A stretch of DNA of 44,606 nt from Butyrivibrio sp. GTDB lineage: Bacteria > Bacillota > Clostridia > Lachnospirales > Lachnospiraceae. The position numbers were made by a program, and so were the translations under genes. Numbering within the stretch: the first letter of the stretch is position 1; each line of letters begins with the position of its first letter. Positions 32,891 to 41,218 of this stretch are shown piece after piece. The notes beneath the pieces are model-generated. The model was given only the letters and a program-made list of their open reading frames with translations, did no database searches and was not told where the DNA came from. The stretch covers positions 71,514-116,119 of the forward strand of contig NZ_JAFRGN010000020.1 in the NCBI RefSeq assembly GCF_017433805.1, written 5' to 3'.

Positions 32891-33610
32891 ATGTTGAGAC
32901 AGCCATTATCAAAGCCTGTATTATATATCTTTATTATTGTTGCAACCATTTTGCTGCCAGTAGTATACAAGCTGGGGATGGCGTATATAGATGCATCTCT
33001 GGATCAGCACGGACATGGTATTGATGGCGTAGGAGCTGCTATTTTTGCTGTTCTTGTGTTTAAGATCATGGCGTTTGCTGCTATCGGTATATATATTATT
33101 ATGGTGGCTAAGATAGTTCAGGGATGTCTGCATTATAAAGAAGTGCCAAATATTCTGATTGTGATTCCGTTTATACCGATACTTCTGCAGATGGCGTATA
33201 ACGGCTATACCACGTACCAAAGTAGCAGGGTGCAAGCCTCTTACACAGTAGAAGACTATGTTGTGGAGGTTAAGCAAAACCTGCCACGTTACATGCATAA
33301 TGTAGATGGTAAACAAGCTATTTACGCATACGATTACATAAGCTCCTGTGTAGCAGAAGATTCCTACTGGCTTACTTATAGACTTAGGTTCGACCAGGGT
33401 AAAAGAAAAGCCATAATAGATGAAGCTATTCCAGTACTGATGAAGGATTTGGAAAAGAAAGATCTTTGCGCTTGTAAATTCTATGATGGTAAGGATCACT
33501 ATTTTTTTACCGAGATGGAATACTGGGAATATAGGGATGATTTGGACTTGCTCACTGTAAAGTTCACTCATGAAGATGAGCCTTGTCAACTGACCATTTC
33601 TTACAATTAA
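32891..33610 (+). CDS. Membrane protein of unknown function
   Basis: A 239-residue protein with three transmembrane helices in the first 105 residues and a soluble C-terminal domain (about 110-239) containing YTVEDYVVEVKQNL and YDYISSCVAEDSYWLTYRLRF. GGGGGAA precedes the ATG. The soluble part would face either side; no known domain is recognised. It probably shares a transcript with the helical protein upstream. Confidence 0.6.
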   Translation: MLRQPLSKPVLYIFIIVATILLPVVYKLGMAYIDASLDQHGHGIDGVGAAIFAVLVFKIMAFAAIGIYIIMVAKIVQGCLHYKEVPNILIVIPFIPILLQMAYNGYTTYQSSRVQASYTVEDYVVEVKQNLPRYMHNVDGKQAIYAYDYISSCVAEDSYWLTYRLRFDQGKRKAIIDEAIPVLMKDLEKKDLCACKFYDGKDHYFFTEMEYWEYRDDLDLLTVKFTHEDEPCQLTISYN

Positions 33611-33642
33611 TAGCTTTGATGATAATTTGGATAAGGTGATTT

Positions 33643-34239
33643 ATGGAAATATTAAACAGCGCTGCTGATATTAAAATTTATAACTATAAGGACAGGACAG
33701 TTCACTCTGAGAAAGGTCTTGTCCTTTTTAGAAAAGAAAAAGACAATTTCATTATTGCGAGTTTAGGAGAAGAGTGCGAGAAGTACCGAATGGATTTGTC
33801 AGATCCGGACAACTATGTTCTGGTAGCTCCTTTTTCTCTTGGAGTAATAGCAGATTACCCTGTGGCAGAAAAGCTCCTTAAATATTTGCTTAATAAGTAT
33901 GTACATACTTCCGGAGGTAAGAGGCGTCTATTTAAAAGAGCTGACAGAGTTCTGTTATTCCTTCATGAGCCATGTGGCCCTGTAGACTTAAAGGCTTATG
34001 AGGATATTATGATGCTATTAGGTTATAAAGATGTTCACATGATTACGGCCAAGACAGATCTGGGCGGGCTTTCTGTAGAGGAAGCCATCTGGAACATGGA
34101 AGAAGCACAAGGGAAGAAGTTCGACTGTGCAATAGAGATCACAAAGAACAATCCGTATGAATACGCGAAGTATTCATATGAACAGCTGCTGGAGGACTTT
34201 AAACGATGGGGAGTTGAGCCAGCGGAGGTAATAAAGTAG
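33643..34239 (+). CDS. Degenerate MreB/actin-like protein, N-terminal half only
   Basis: A 198-residue protein. The segment APFSLGVIADYPVAEKLLKY matches the conserved MreB region PL-x-D-G-V-I-A-D-F-x-V-T-E-x-M-L-x-Y, followed by RADRVLLFLHEPCGPVDLKA (MreB: vvicvP-x-gxTxVEr) and a GYKDVHMITA strand. Before it, DIKIYNYKDRTVHSEKGLVL aligns with the first MreB beta hairpin, but the DLGT phosphate loop is replaced and the C-terminal ATP-binding half is absent. MreB is normally about 340 residues. It therefore probably cannot bind ATP or polymerise like MreB. AAGGTGA precedes the ATG. Confidence 0.6.
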   Translation: MEILNSAADIKIYNYKDRTVHSEKGLVLFRKEKDNFIIASLGEECEKYRMDLSDPDNYVLVAPFSLGVIADYPVAEKLLKYLLNKYVHTSGGKRRLFKRADRVLLFLHEPCGPVDLKAYEDIMMLLGYKDVHMITAKTDLGGLSVEEAIWNMEEAQGKKFDCAIEITKNNPYEYAKYSYEQLLEDFKRWGVEPAEVIK

Positions 34240-34408
34240 ATTTATCTACCTTAAGAAAATCTTAATAAATTTCGATGGTAAATCTTAAGAATTTCCTGTT
34301 AGGATAGTTTTCGGCGGCTTTTGCCGACTATCAAAACATCTGTATTATTCTAGGATTCATAGGCATTCTCGCCAGATTAATCCCAAATAACAGAAACAAC
34401 AGGAGGAT

Positions 34409-35347
34409 ATGTTGAAAGAAGATATTAAAGAACCATCGAAAGAAACAAAGAAACTAAGTTATAAGGATGCATCTGGTGAAATTCAGTATACGCTTAGAAG
34501 TGACATTGTTTTTCACTATACGATGCAGAAATCGGATAAGGCGTTGCTGGGACTGGTGTGTGCCTTGAGAGGGATAAAGCCTACGGATGTTAAGAGCATT
34601 CTGGTTGAGAATCCCATAGACCTTAACAATATCGGCAAAGAGTCGGTTATGGACTTGAAACTTACACTAAACAGCGGAGTTATCATGAATATTGAACTTC
34701 AGATGTACACGGATAAGTTCTGGATTCCTAGGTCAATCCTATACATGTGTAGGGCATTTGACTGTATCAAAGAGGGGGATGATTACTCCAAGCTTAAAAA
34801 GACGGTTCATTACTGTATCACTGATCAGGACTTGTTTAATGCCGAGCCAGAGTTTTATGCTAAATACGCTCTTTTGAACAAAAGAACTTATGAACAATAC
34901 TCTGACATGATTGGCATAAACGTGCTACAATTACAGTATCTAGAATTGGCAACACAGGAAGATGTTGACAATGATCTTGTTTACTGGGCTAAGCTTTTTA
35001 AAGCAAACACCTGGGAGGAAATCCAAACTCTTGTGCAGGAGCGAGAAGATTTAGCGGAGGTGGCAGATATGATTCTTGAACTAAACACTGATAATCAGGC
35101 AAAAGAGATTCTTGAAGGTCAGCGTAGATACAGAGAACAGATGGCAAGTCAGTATGCTGCCGGCTGCATCGATACAGAAGAAAAGTATCGGGTTAAGCTT
35201 GAAGAAAAAGATAAGGTAATTGAAGAGAAAGATAAAAGGCTCGAAGCAAAAGATGAGGTAATAGAAGAGCAAGGTAAGGAGCTGGATGCTGCGAATCAGA
35301 CAATAGCTGATCTGAGAAAGCAACTCGAAGAACTGAAGAAGAAATGA
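34409..35347 (+). CDS. Rpn/PD-(D/E)XK nuclease family transposase-like protein
   Basis: A 312-residue protein of the PD-(D/E)XK nuclease-type transposase family (Rpn-like). The N-terminal RSDIVFHYTMQKSDKALL and the core SVMDLKLTLNSGVIMNIELQ show the conserved Asp and the E-x-Q that stands in for E-x-K in this family; further on, ILYMCRAFDCIKEGDDYSKL is typical. Residues about 262-312 form a coiled coil with repeated EEKDK(V/R) heptads. AGGAGG precedes the ATG. Many Lachnospiraceae genomes hold many copies; the biological role (mobile element, phage defence or DNA exchange) is unsettled. Confidence 0.85.
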   Translation: MLKEDIKEPSKETKKLSYKDASGEIQYTLRSDIVFHYTMQKSDKALLGLVCALRGIKPTDVKSILVENPIDLNNIGKESVMDLKLTLNSGVIMNIELQMYTDKFWIPRSILYMCRAFDCIKEGDDYSKLKKTVHYCITDQDLFNAEPEFYAKYALLNKRTYEQYSDMIGINVLQLQYLELATQEDVDNDLVYWAKLFKANTWEEIQTLVQEREDLAEVADMILELNTDNQAKEILEGQRRYREQMASQYAAGCIDTEEKYRVKLEEKDKVIEEKDKRLEAKDEVIEEQGKELDAANQTIADLRKQLEELKKK

Positions 35348-35354
35348 TAAGTAG

Positions 35355-35384
35355 TCCCTCGTGCAAACGCATGAGGGATTTTTT
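35355..35384 (+). terminator. Rho-independent terminator
   Basis: TCCCTCGTGC pairs with GCATGAGGGA (one G-U) across an AAAC loop and is followed by six T. Confidence 0.92.
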
Positions 35385-35454
35385 ATTGAATCCAAGTTAT
35401 CGAAAGTGGAGTATACTATATTAAAATATTAAGCAGTTTTATAGGAGACAAGTT

Positions 35455-35925
35455 ATGATGATGGATCCTTACAAGGTTCTGGGAGTGGCGCCGGGAGCTT
35501 CAGAAGAAGAGATTAAAAAAGCGCATAGACGTCTTGCCAAGAAGTATCATCCTGACCTTAATCCAGGGGATAAGGCGGCAGCAGAGAAGATGAACGAGAT
35601 AAATGCTGCATATGATATCTTGACAAGGCCTGGTGCTGAGAGATACAGACAGACTTATTCTAATACATATGCACATACAACTAGCCAGACCTACGCTGAG
35701 AAGGAAGAGAATCCTTTTGAAGGCTACGGAACATACTGGCGTTGGACTACGAAGGATTTTAATAATGATGATCTTAAGCCGGAAGATGGCTGGTATACAT
35801 GGAATAACTGGACTGGCTGGAACAGGACTCCTGTTCGTGGAGGTTCTCTTTTCATAAAGGTTCTGAGATTTATCATTATCATGCAGATTTTGTCGATGTT
35901 GTTCAGGATGTTTCTGTTTTTCTAA
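35455..35925 (+). CDS. J-domain protein with C-terminal membrane helix
   Basis: A 156-residue protein. Residues 3-60 are a J domain with [20 protein letters not shown] and the YHPDLNPG segment containing the HPD tripeptide that triggers DnaK ATPase. There is no Gly/Phe or zinc-finger region. A tryptophan-rich middle ([19 protein letters not shown]) leads to a hydrophobic C-terminal helix (about residues 128-156), so it probably recruits DnaK at the membrane. AGGAGA precedes the ATG. Confidence 0.88.
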   Translation: MMMDPYKVLGVAPGASEEEIKKAHRRLAKKYHPDLNPGDKAAAEKMNEINAAYDILTRPGAERYRQTYSNTYAHTTSQTYAEKEENPFEGYGTYWRWTTKDFNNDDLKPEDGWYTWNNWTGWNRTPVRGGSLFIKVLRFIIIMQILSMLFRMFLFF

Positions 35926-35972
35926 AGACATAAGAAGCAGTGTGGAAAATGAAATAAAGAAAAATAGTTTCC

Positions 35973-36000
35973 TTGTAAATTGATAAACATGTGATACAAT
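35973..36000 (+). promoter_or_regulatory. Probable promoter of the Pr6Pr gene
   Basis: TTGTAA (35973-35978), 16 bp, TACAAT (35995-36000), located 42 bases before the start codon at 36042. Confidence 0.5.
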
Positions 36001-36041
36001 CATATTGCTAACAATGTAATGTGTTTTTTTGAGGTATCATT

Positions 36042-36728
36042 ATGAATAATTTATCAGTAAAACAGAGAAATATTAGTAGTGTATTAAAGGTTATCGTTAT
36101 TCTTTCAGCCCTGATTGGCACATTCCTAAGTGCATATGCTGGAAGACATTCTTTTATGGGCGGATCAAGGGTGTTTATGTATTTCACAATCCAGTCCAAT
36201 ATTGCTATAGCTGTTATCTGTGCCATAGGTCTTTTCCTGATGGCCAAAGATAAAGCAGCTAGCAGTGCATGGTACGTGATCAAGTTTGTGGGAACTGTGG
36301 CTATAACGCTCACAGGAGTTGTGTTCTGTTTCGTGCTAGCACCTACAATGGGAGTATACGCGTGGAACATACAGAATATTTTGACTCACGTTGTAGTACC
36401 AGTCGTGGCGGTTGTGGATTTCTTTGTAATAGCACCAAGTGCCAGAATTCAGAAGAAAAATGTGTTCTTTGTAATTATTCCACCTATTCTCTATGCGATT
36501 TATGCAGGTATCGGCTATGTCAACGGATGGGAGTTTGCGGATGGCATCAACTATCCATATTTCTTCCTGAACTGGGGAAGCCCTGCTGGCGCATTTGGAT
36601 TTACCAGCGAATTACCATTCATGGGTAGTGCTTGGTGGATTTTGGTTCTTCTTTTGTTTTTGATTATCGTTGGATATTGCTATCTTGCGGTGGCTGATTT
36701 AATGTATAAGAAGTGCAAGAATAAATAA
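36042..36728 (+). CDS. Pr6Pr family membrane protein
   Basis: A 228-residue protein with six or so transmembrane segments. The YFTIQSN motif (about residue 46) and the THVVVPVVAVVDFF and INYPYFFLN segments are typical of the Pr6Pr / FAR-17a-AIG1-like family. Relatives in eukaryotes include AIG1-type lipid hydrolases with Thr and His catalytic residues, but bacterial members are not characterised. AIP-like regulation is not evident. TTGAGG precedes the ATG. MIF and YwaF genes follow closely. Confidence 0.85.
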   Translation: MNNLSVKQRNISSVLKVIVILSALIGTFLSAYAGRHSFMGGSRVFMYFTIQSNIAIAVICAIGLFLMAKDKAASSAWYVIKFVGTVAITLTGVVFCFVLAPTMGVYAWNIQNILTHVVVPVVAVVDFFVIAPSARIQKKNVFFVIIPPILYAIYAGIGYVNGWEFADGINYPYFFLNWGSPAGAFGFTSELPFMGSAWWILVLLLFLIIVGYCYLAVADLMYKKCKNK

Positions 36729-36752
36729 TTATAGGTAAGGAGGGGGTATATT

Positions 36753-37097
36753 ATGCCATTTATTGATTCAAAGGTAAGTGTAAAGACATCACCTGAGCAG
36801 AGAAAAGAGATCAAGGAAAGGCTTGGACAGGCGATCGCGCTGCTTCCTGGAAAGAGCGAGAGCTGGCTGATGATCGATCTTGCAGATGAGCAGGAGATGT
36901 ATTTCAGGGGCGATGGCAGCGAGCCAACTGCTTTTATCGGTGTAAACATCTATGGAGATCCAAATCCAAGTGCATTTGATAAGCTGACAGCTGAGCTTAC
37001 CAAGATTTATGGTGAAGTACTGGGAATTAGTCCTGACCACATTTATGTTAAGTACGCCACAACACACGACTGGGGATGGAATGGAAGCAATTTCTGA
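36753..37097 (+). CDS. MIF-like tautomerase
   Basis: A 114-residue protein of the macrophage migration inhibitory factor family, a trimeric tautomerase fold. The second residue is proline, which becomes the catalytic N-terminal Pro after Met removal. GKSESWLMIDLADEQEMYF, the central segment, and DWGWNGSNF at the C-terminus are family hallmarks. AAGGAGG precedes the ATG. Its last 17 bases overlap the next gene. Bacterial substrates are unknown; a role at a host interface is sometimes proposed for gut organisms. Confidence 0.92.
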   Translation: MPFIDSKVSVKTSPEQRKEIKERLGQAIALLPGKSESWLMIDLADEQEMYFRGDGSEPTAFIGVNIYGDPNPSAFDKLTAELTKIYGEVLGISPDHIYVKYATTHDWGWNGSNF

Positions 37098-37857
37098 ATA
37101 TTTTTGGAAGCAGGAAGATGACATACCAGCAGAGCTGGGATATCCGCTTTTTGGAACAGAGCATCTTATGAGTATTGCTATTACACTCATTGCAGTAGGA
37201 GCTGTAATAGCAATATTTAAGCGCATGGATGGAAAAAGACGCGTCTGGTTTTTGAAGTTGATTCCTGTTATTATGGTATTTCTTGAGCTTTTCAAAGATC
37301 TTTTTCTGGTCAGTGTTCATAGATTTGGAATTGGATATCTGCCGCTTCATGTGTGCAGTATAGGGATATTTGTATTTCTTTTACGGGAGTATCTTCCATG
37401 GAAGAGAGCCAAAGAGGTGTTCGGTGAAATCGCGTATGTGCTGATCATGCCTGCATCTATTGCTGCTCTGATATTTGCTGACTGGACAGAGCTGTATCCG
37501 GTTTGGAATTTCATAAACTTACACAGCTATGTCTGGCATGGAGCGTTGGTTCTTTACCCATTGCTGTTATTGATCAACGGGGATATTCTTCCGTCAATAA
37601 GGCATATTCATTGGAGTGTGCTATTTCTTTTGATTGTTGTTCCACCAATTTATATTTTTGATAAGCTAACTGGATGTAATTACTTTTTTGTGAATCGCCC
37701 TGTTGAGGGAAGTCCTCTTGAGTGGTGGGCGTTTGTTTTAGGAAACCCGGGGTATCTTGTGGGCTACGCGCTCATGGTGCTTGTGGTGCTGGTGATTGTG
37801 TATCTGGTAACGGGGTTAGTACTGAATAGGCCAAATGGTCCTAGGGGACGGGGTTAG
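37081..37857 (+). CDS. YwaF/TIGR02206 family membrane protein with repeat-derived C-terminus
   Basis: A 258-residue protein with six to seven transmembrane segments. FGTEHLMSIAITL, YLPLHVCSIGIFVFL and NLHSYVWHGALVLYPLLLL are typical of the TIGR02206 (YwaF) family. ATG 37081 overlaps the MIF gene by 17 bases and GGGGATGG lies just upstream, so translation is coupled. The last seven codons and the stop lie inside repeat copy C, adding a NGPRGRG-type tail unlike the rest of the protein. Function of the family is unknown. Confidence 0.85.
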   Translation: MEAISEYFWKQEDDIPAELGYPLFGTEHLMSIAITLIAVGAVIAIFKRMDGKRRVWFLKLIPVIMVFLELFKDLFLVSVHRFGIGYLPLHVCSIGIFVFLLREYLPWKRAKEVFGEIAYVLIMPASIAALIFADWTELYPVWNFINLHSYVWHGALVLYPLLLLINGDILPSIRHIHWSVLFLLIVVPPIYIFDKLTGCNYFFVNRPVEGSPLEWWAFVLGNPGYLVGYALMVLVVLVIVYLVTGLVLNRPNGPRGRG

Positions 37858-37864
37858 TGGACCA
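37836..37864. repeat. Dispersed palindromic repeat, copy C
   Basis: A 29-bp unit, TGGTCC ... GGGGACGGGGTTAGT ... GGACCA, overlapping the 3' end of the YwaF-like gene. The TAG within GGGGTTAGT is the stop codon of that gene. Confidence 0.9.
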
Positions 37865-37881
37865 TTTATAGGAGAAAAAAC

Positions 37882-38259
37882 ATGTTTTTTATAATGGGAA
37901 TTACAGATGGCAGGAAGGATTTTGCTTTTAATCAGCTGATTACCTGCGCCATTTGCGGGAAATATGGACGTTTCAACGTTTTCATGACGTATACGGTGTT
38001 ATCTCTTTTCTTTATCCCGACGATCAAGTGGAACAAGCATTACTATGTGCAGACAAGCTGCTGTGGAACTGTTTATGAGCTTGACCCGGAAATTGGCAAA
38101 ATGATTGCAAGAGGGGAAGAAGTGGAGATATTACCAAGTCATCTGACTCAGGTAAGTAGCGGAAGAGGGTTTACTACAGGATACAAGAGATGCAGACAGT
38201 GCGGATATGAGACGACAGAGGACTTTGACTTTTGTCCTAAGTGTGGAACGAGGTTTTGA
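37882..38259 (+). CDS. Zinc-ribbon protein
   Basis: A 125-residue protein with two metal-binding halves: ITCAICGKYGRF with TSCCGTVYEL near the N-terminus, and RCRQCGYETTEDFDFCPKCG at the C-terminus (two CxxC pairs). Between the N-terminal pairs is a hydrophobic stretch VFMTYTVLSLFFIPTIKW. This fits small zinc-ribbon proteins of the zinc_ribbon_15 type. AGGAGAA precedes the ATG. The role is unknown. Confidence 0.85.
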   Translation: MFFIMGITDGRKDFAFNQLITCAICGKYGRFNVFMTYTVLSLFFIPTIKWNKHYYVQTSCCGTVYELDPEIGKMIARGEEVEILPSHLTQVSSGRGFTTGYKRCRQCGYETTEDFDFCPKCGTRF

Positions 38260-38277
38260 TAACAGTTAGGAGTAGTT

Positions 38278-38721
38278 GTGGAGTTAATTGTTAAGCGCTT
38301 TGATGAGCTCAGTACTACGGAGCTGTATGAGATATTGAAGACGAGGTCTGAAATCTTCGTCTTGGAGCAGGAATGTCTGTATCAGGATCTTGATGATAAA
38401 GATCAGGATGCAGTGCATGTTTTTTGCTGGAATTCAAATCGCAGAGTTGCCGGTTGCCTTCGGGTGTTCATGAGGGATGCTGAGAAGGGTGTGGTTCAGA
38501 TTGGAAGAGTGGTTACTCTTGAACATGGCAAGGGAATAGGCGGAGAGCTTCTTCACAGAGGTGTAGAGGTTGCAAAAGAGTTTTTCAAAGCCCAAAAGAT
38601 ATATCTTGAAGCCCAGGTTTATGCTATTGGTTACTATGCGAAGGAAGGCTTTGAGGTGGCTTCTTACGAGTTCATGGAGGATGGGATTCCTCATGTGAAG
38701 ATGGAAAAAGAGATTATATAA
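38278..38721 (+). CDS. ElaA-like GNAT N-acetyltransferase
   Basis: A 147-residue acetyltransferase with a GTG start five bases after AGGAG. The ElaA signature is visible: YEILKTRSEIFVLEQECLYQ followed by DLDDKDQDAVH. The acetyl-CoA loop is RVVTLEHGKGIGGELL, with the usual R/Q-x-x-G-x-G spacing, and YYAKEGFEVASYEFMEDGIP is the family end. The substrate is not known. Confidence 0.92.
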   Translation: MELIVKRFDELSTTELYEILKTRSEIFVLEQECLYQDLDDKDQDAVHVFCWNSNRRVAGCLRVFMRDAEKGVVQIGRVVTLEHGKGIGGELLHRGVEVAKEFFKAQKIYLEAQVYAIGYYAKEGFEVASYEFMEDGIPHVKMEKEII

Positions 38722-38733
38722 TTAGGAGCGATT

Positions 38734-39273
38734 ATGAATATTGTTGTATATTGTGGTTCCAGTAGTGGAATTGGTGAGCATTACCTGGAATCTGCCAGAA
38801 CTTTAGGAAAATGGATTGGCGAAAGTGGTAATACTCTTGTATATGGCGGAGCAAGCAAAGGACTCATGGGTGCTGTCAGCGATGCAACTTTGGAAGCTGG
38901 TGGAAAAGTAATTGGTGTTCTGCCGGATGTTCCTCAGATACAGGCGAGAAGACATCCGGGGCTTACTGAGTATATTGATACTCCTTCGATGGCTGAGAGA
39001 AAGGCCAAGATGATCGAGCTTGCAGATGCTTTTGTAGCACTTCCTGGCGGAATCGGCACTTTGGACGAACTGACAGATGTCATGTCTCTTTCAAGCCTGG
39101 ACATAACAACCTGTCCGATAGTTCTTTTTGATACAGATGGATACTACCAGCCTTTCAAAGCTGTGATCAGGAATGTTATCGAGAATGGTTTTGGACAGAA
39201 AGAGTATTTTTCCAGAATGCTCTTTTCCGAGGATATAAAAGAGATAGCGGAGTTTATAACTGGTAAGTACTGA
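38734..39273 (+). CDS. LOG family nucleoside-5'-monophosphate phosphoribohydrolase
   Basis: A 179-residue Rossmann-fold protein of the LOG/TIGR00730 family. VVYCGSSSG, LVYGGASKGLMGAVSDA and the catalytic PGGIGTLDE motif are all intact, as are the ERKAKM residues just before it. LOG enzymes split a nucleoside monophosphate (such as a cytokinin ribotide or AMP) into base and ribose phosphate. TTAGGAG precedes the ATG, 12 bases after the ElaA-like gene. Confidence 0.94.
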   Translation: MNIVVYCGSSSGIGEHYLESARTLGKWIGESGNTLVYGGASKGLMGAVSDATLEAGGKVIGVLPDVPQIQARRHPGLTEYIDTPSMAERKAKMIELADAFVALPGGIGTLDELTDVMSLSSLDITTCPIVLFDTDGYYQPFKAVIRNVIENGFGQKEYFSRMLFSEDIKEIAEFITGKY

Positions 39274-39298
39274 ATGAGGTTGTAGGGATAAAAAATAC

Positions 39299-39327
39299 TT
39301 ACACAGATTTTTATTTTCTGTTATAAT
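39299..39327 (+). promoter_or_regulatory. Sigma-A promoter of the DUF2798 gene
   Basis: TTACAC (39299-39304), 17 bp, TATAAT (39322-39327). The transcript would have a leader of about 110 bases before the ATG at 39446, long enough to hold regulation, though no known riboswitch is recognised. Confidence 0.65.
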
Positions 39328-39445
39328 CTCCAATTGCTAACGAAAAAATATTGAAGATTTCAAGGTATTATTGGAAACGCACATCCTGGCTGGGTGATAA
39401 CGAACAACACGGAGGTCTTCCCATTTAAGAAAGAGAGGAACCCCT

Positions 39446-39931
39446 ATGTTACCACAGAGCAAATTACAGGATGTGTTTTTTACTGCCTTTATGGCATTCG
39501 TCATGGTCTATGCCATGATCTGCTACAACATTTCACTTAATGCCCACGGCCTTCAGAACTTTGTTTTTCTGGCTGCTTTTAAAGAGATGATCATTATGTG
39601 GCCTATCGCAGTAGCGCTGGAGATTATTTTTGTTGGAAAGCTTGCACAGAAGCTGGCTTTCAGATTTGTTACTCCAGGCAAGGATCCTATGATAATGATC
39701 GTACTTGCCATTTCATCAATGTCAGTATGCCTTATGTGCCCACTTATGAGCCTTGCAGCAACTATTCTTTTCAAGGATGCAGGTAGTGAGTTCGTGGCTG
39801 TGTGGCTTCAGACTACAGCTTTTAACTTCCCTATGGCTCTTTGCTGGCAGATCTTTTTCGCAGGTCCGCTTGTAAGGAATGTTTTCGGACTTGTTATGAG
39901 AGCTATTGGTAAGGGAAAAGAGAATAATTAA
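39446..39931 (+). CDS. DUF2798 membrane protein
   Basis: A 161-residue protein with four transmembrane helices. FTAFMAFVMVYAMICYN and FKEMIIMWPIAVALEIIFVG followed later by VAVWLQTTAFNFPMALCWQ match a duplicated DUF2798 pattern. Function unknown. GAGAGGAA precedes the ATG. Its stop codon abuts repeat copy D. Confidence 0.82.
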   Translation: MLPQSKLQDVFFTAFMAFVMVYAMICYNISLNAHGLQNFVFLAAFKEMIIMWPIAVALEIIFVGKLAQKLAFRFVTPGKDPMIMIVLAISSMSVCLMCPLMSLAATILFKDAGSEFVAVWLQTTAFNFPMALCWQIFFAGPLVRNVFGLVMRAIGKGKENN

Positions 39932-39960
39932 TGGACCACTAACCCCGTCCCCCTAGTCCA
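39932..39960. repeat. Dispersed palindromic repeat, copy D
   Basis: A 29-bp unit, TGGACCACTAACCCCGTCCC and on to AGTCCA, beginning at the base after the TAA stop of the DUF2798 gene. It is identical over all 29 bases to copy E, 1951 bases away. Confidence 0.92.
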
Positions 39961-39979
39961 AAATGGGATGGGGTATTTT

Positions 39980-41053
39980 TTAGTTGTTTTCATAAGCCTC
40001 ATATTTTTCATTGAGCCAGACTGTGAAGTCCTGGTAGATTTCGGAAAATTCTTTTCCATAAGCTTCTTGCGTCATGGTCATGAGATCTTTGTTTAAGTTT
40101 GCCATGACAGTGTTAAGGCCATAGGTCTCGGCAAGGTATGCAGTGATGCAGCCGGCTTCCTGGTAGGAGCAGTCGTTGGCGTGCATATTCTGCTGCATTT
40201 CTTCGGTTCTGGTCACTATGTCAAGATTGATATTTTGATAATTGTGGCCGATGTACTCCCCATTTGCGAAAGGGAGTGTCATTGAGTAATAAAAGTTTTT
40301 TATTTCAAGGCAGTCTTCTTCTGCATTCCAGAATTCAGATTCCCTGAGGACTTCCAGATATTCCTCGGGTGCGGAGTAATTAGCTTTTTTGCACATCCTG
40401 TTTTCACAGACAAGCATTGAAATATATTCGGCGATACCTTCTGAAGTAAAGGCATATTTGTTGGGCACATCAGTGTACACAGAGGTCAGGTAATGCACAT
40501 ATTCGTGAAGGAGCGAAGCTTCAGCCTGCTTCCAGTCACCAAATACCTTTATGAAGTGGCTGACGGGATGGCAATAGGCTCCAGCCCTGTCTGAGATTTC
40601 AGCCTTTTTGCAAAAATCTGTATAGATTTCAACTGGCGCTACTTCCTCGTGAATGTAGTCTTTAAGGACATCCCTCGCATCAGCGAAGTCCGCATCCTGC
40701 ATGGTTAGGATCTCTTCGAGCCCTGCAAAAAAATTTTCTTCGCCCATAAGCTCTATATCATCAGCGGCAAGGTACCAGATAGCGGACTGAGTCTTTACAA
40801 CATAAGGATAGGTTTTTCTTTTGGTTGTGTCAGTTGAAGCATTTTCTTCTAAAGGGAAACTGGCTAAGATTCGGACTGTATCGCTTGCAATTTCTTCTGT
40901 AAACTGTGAGCTTTCGATTGTAACTGTATCTGTAGTCTGTGCGTATTCGCCAGGAACTTCTTTGTTTGTGTTATTTGTAGCATTTTCGCAGCCAGCCATG
41001 CTGATCGCAGCCGCCAGAATGATACTTATATAGTTAAGCTTTTTAATCTTCAT
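39980..41053 (-). CDS. HExxH zinc-metallopeptidase-like lipoprotein
   Basis: A 357-residue lipoprotein. I prefer the ATG at 41053 because it places a compact signal peptide before lipobox MAGC; an in-frame ATG lies 18 bases upstream at 41071. The zinc motif is LLHEYVHYLTS (H-E-x-x-H) and the third ligand is probably the glutamate of SEGIAEYIS about 25 residues later, the gluzincin arrangement. A spacer rich in Thr/Ser/Glu follows the lipobox. It probably cleaves peptides at the cell surface. It lies antisense to its neighbours, with copy D near its 3' end. Confidence 0.8.
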   Translation of the reverse strand: MKIKKLNYISIILAAAISMAGCENATNNTNKEVPGEYAQTTDTVTIESSQFTEEIASDTVRILASFPLEENASTDTTKRKTYPYVVKTQSAIWYLAADDIELMGEENFFAGLEEILTMQDADFADARDVLKDYIHEEVAPVEIYTDFCKKAEISDRAGAYCHPVSHFIKVFGDWKQAEASLLHEYVHYLTSVYTDVPNKYAFTSEGIAEYISMLVCENRMCKKANYSAPEEYLEVLRESEFWNAEEDCLEIKNFYYSMTLPFANGEYIGHNYQNINLDIVTRTEEMQQNMHANDCSYQEAGCITAYLAETYGLNTVMANLNKDLMTMTQEAYGKEFSEIYQDFTVWLNEKYEAYENN

Positions 41054-41218
41054 TGTCGTGCTCTTTTCCATAGAATGTCGTACTGTACTATCTTAGAATA
41101 AAATCCGCTGCTTGTGAATATGCTTATAGCCCATGGAATGGGCATTGCACTTTGAGGTACAATGGAATAAGCTAAAAAAATTGAATAAAGCGGATGTTGT
41201 TGGATTGAGGAGAAGATT

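Noticed and set aside
32921-33589. A 222-residue minus-strand open frame.
   Set aside because: It is antisense to the membrane-protein gene, has no start signal and an unlikely composition rich in Ile/His/Tyr.
37806-37820. ACGGGGTTAGT inside the YwaF-like gene as an eighth repeat unit.
   Set aside because: Only the 11-base core matches; the TGGACC-type ends are missing, so chance cannot be excluded.
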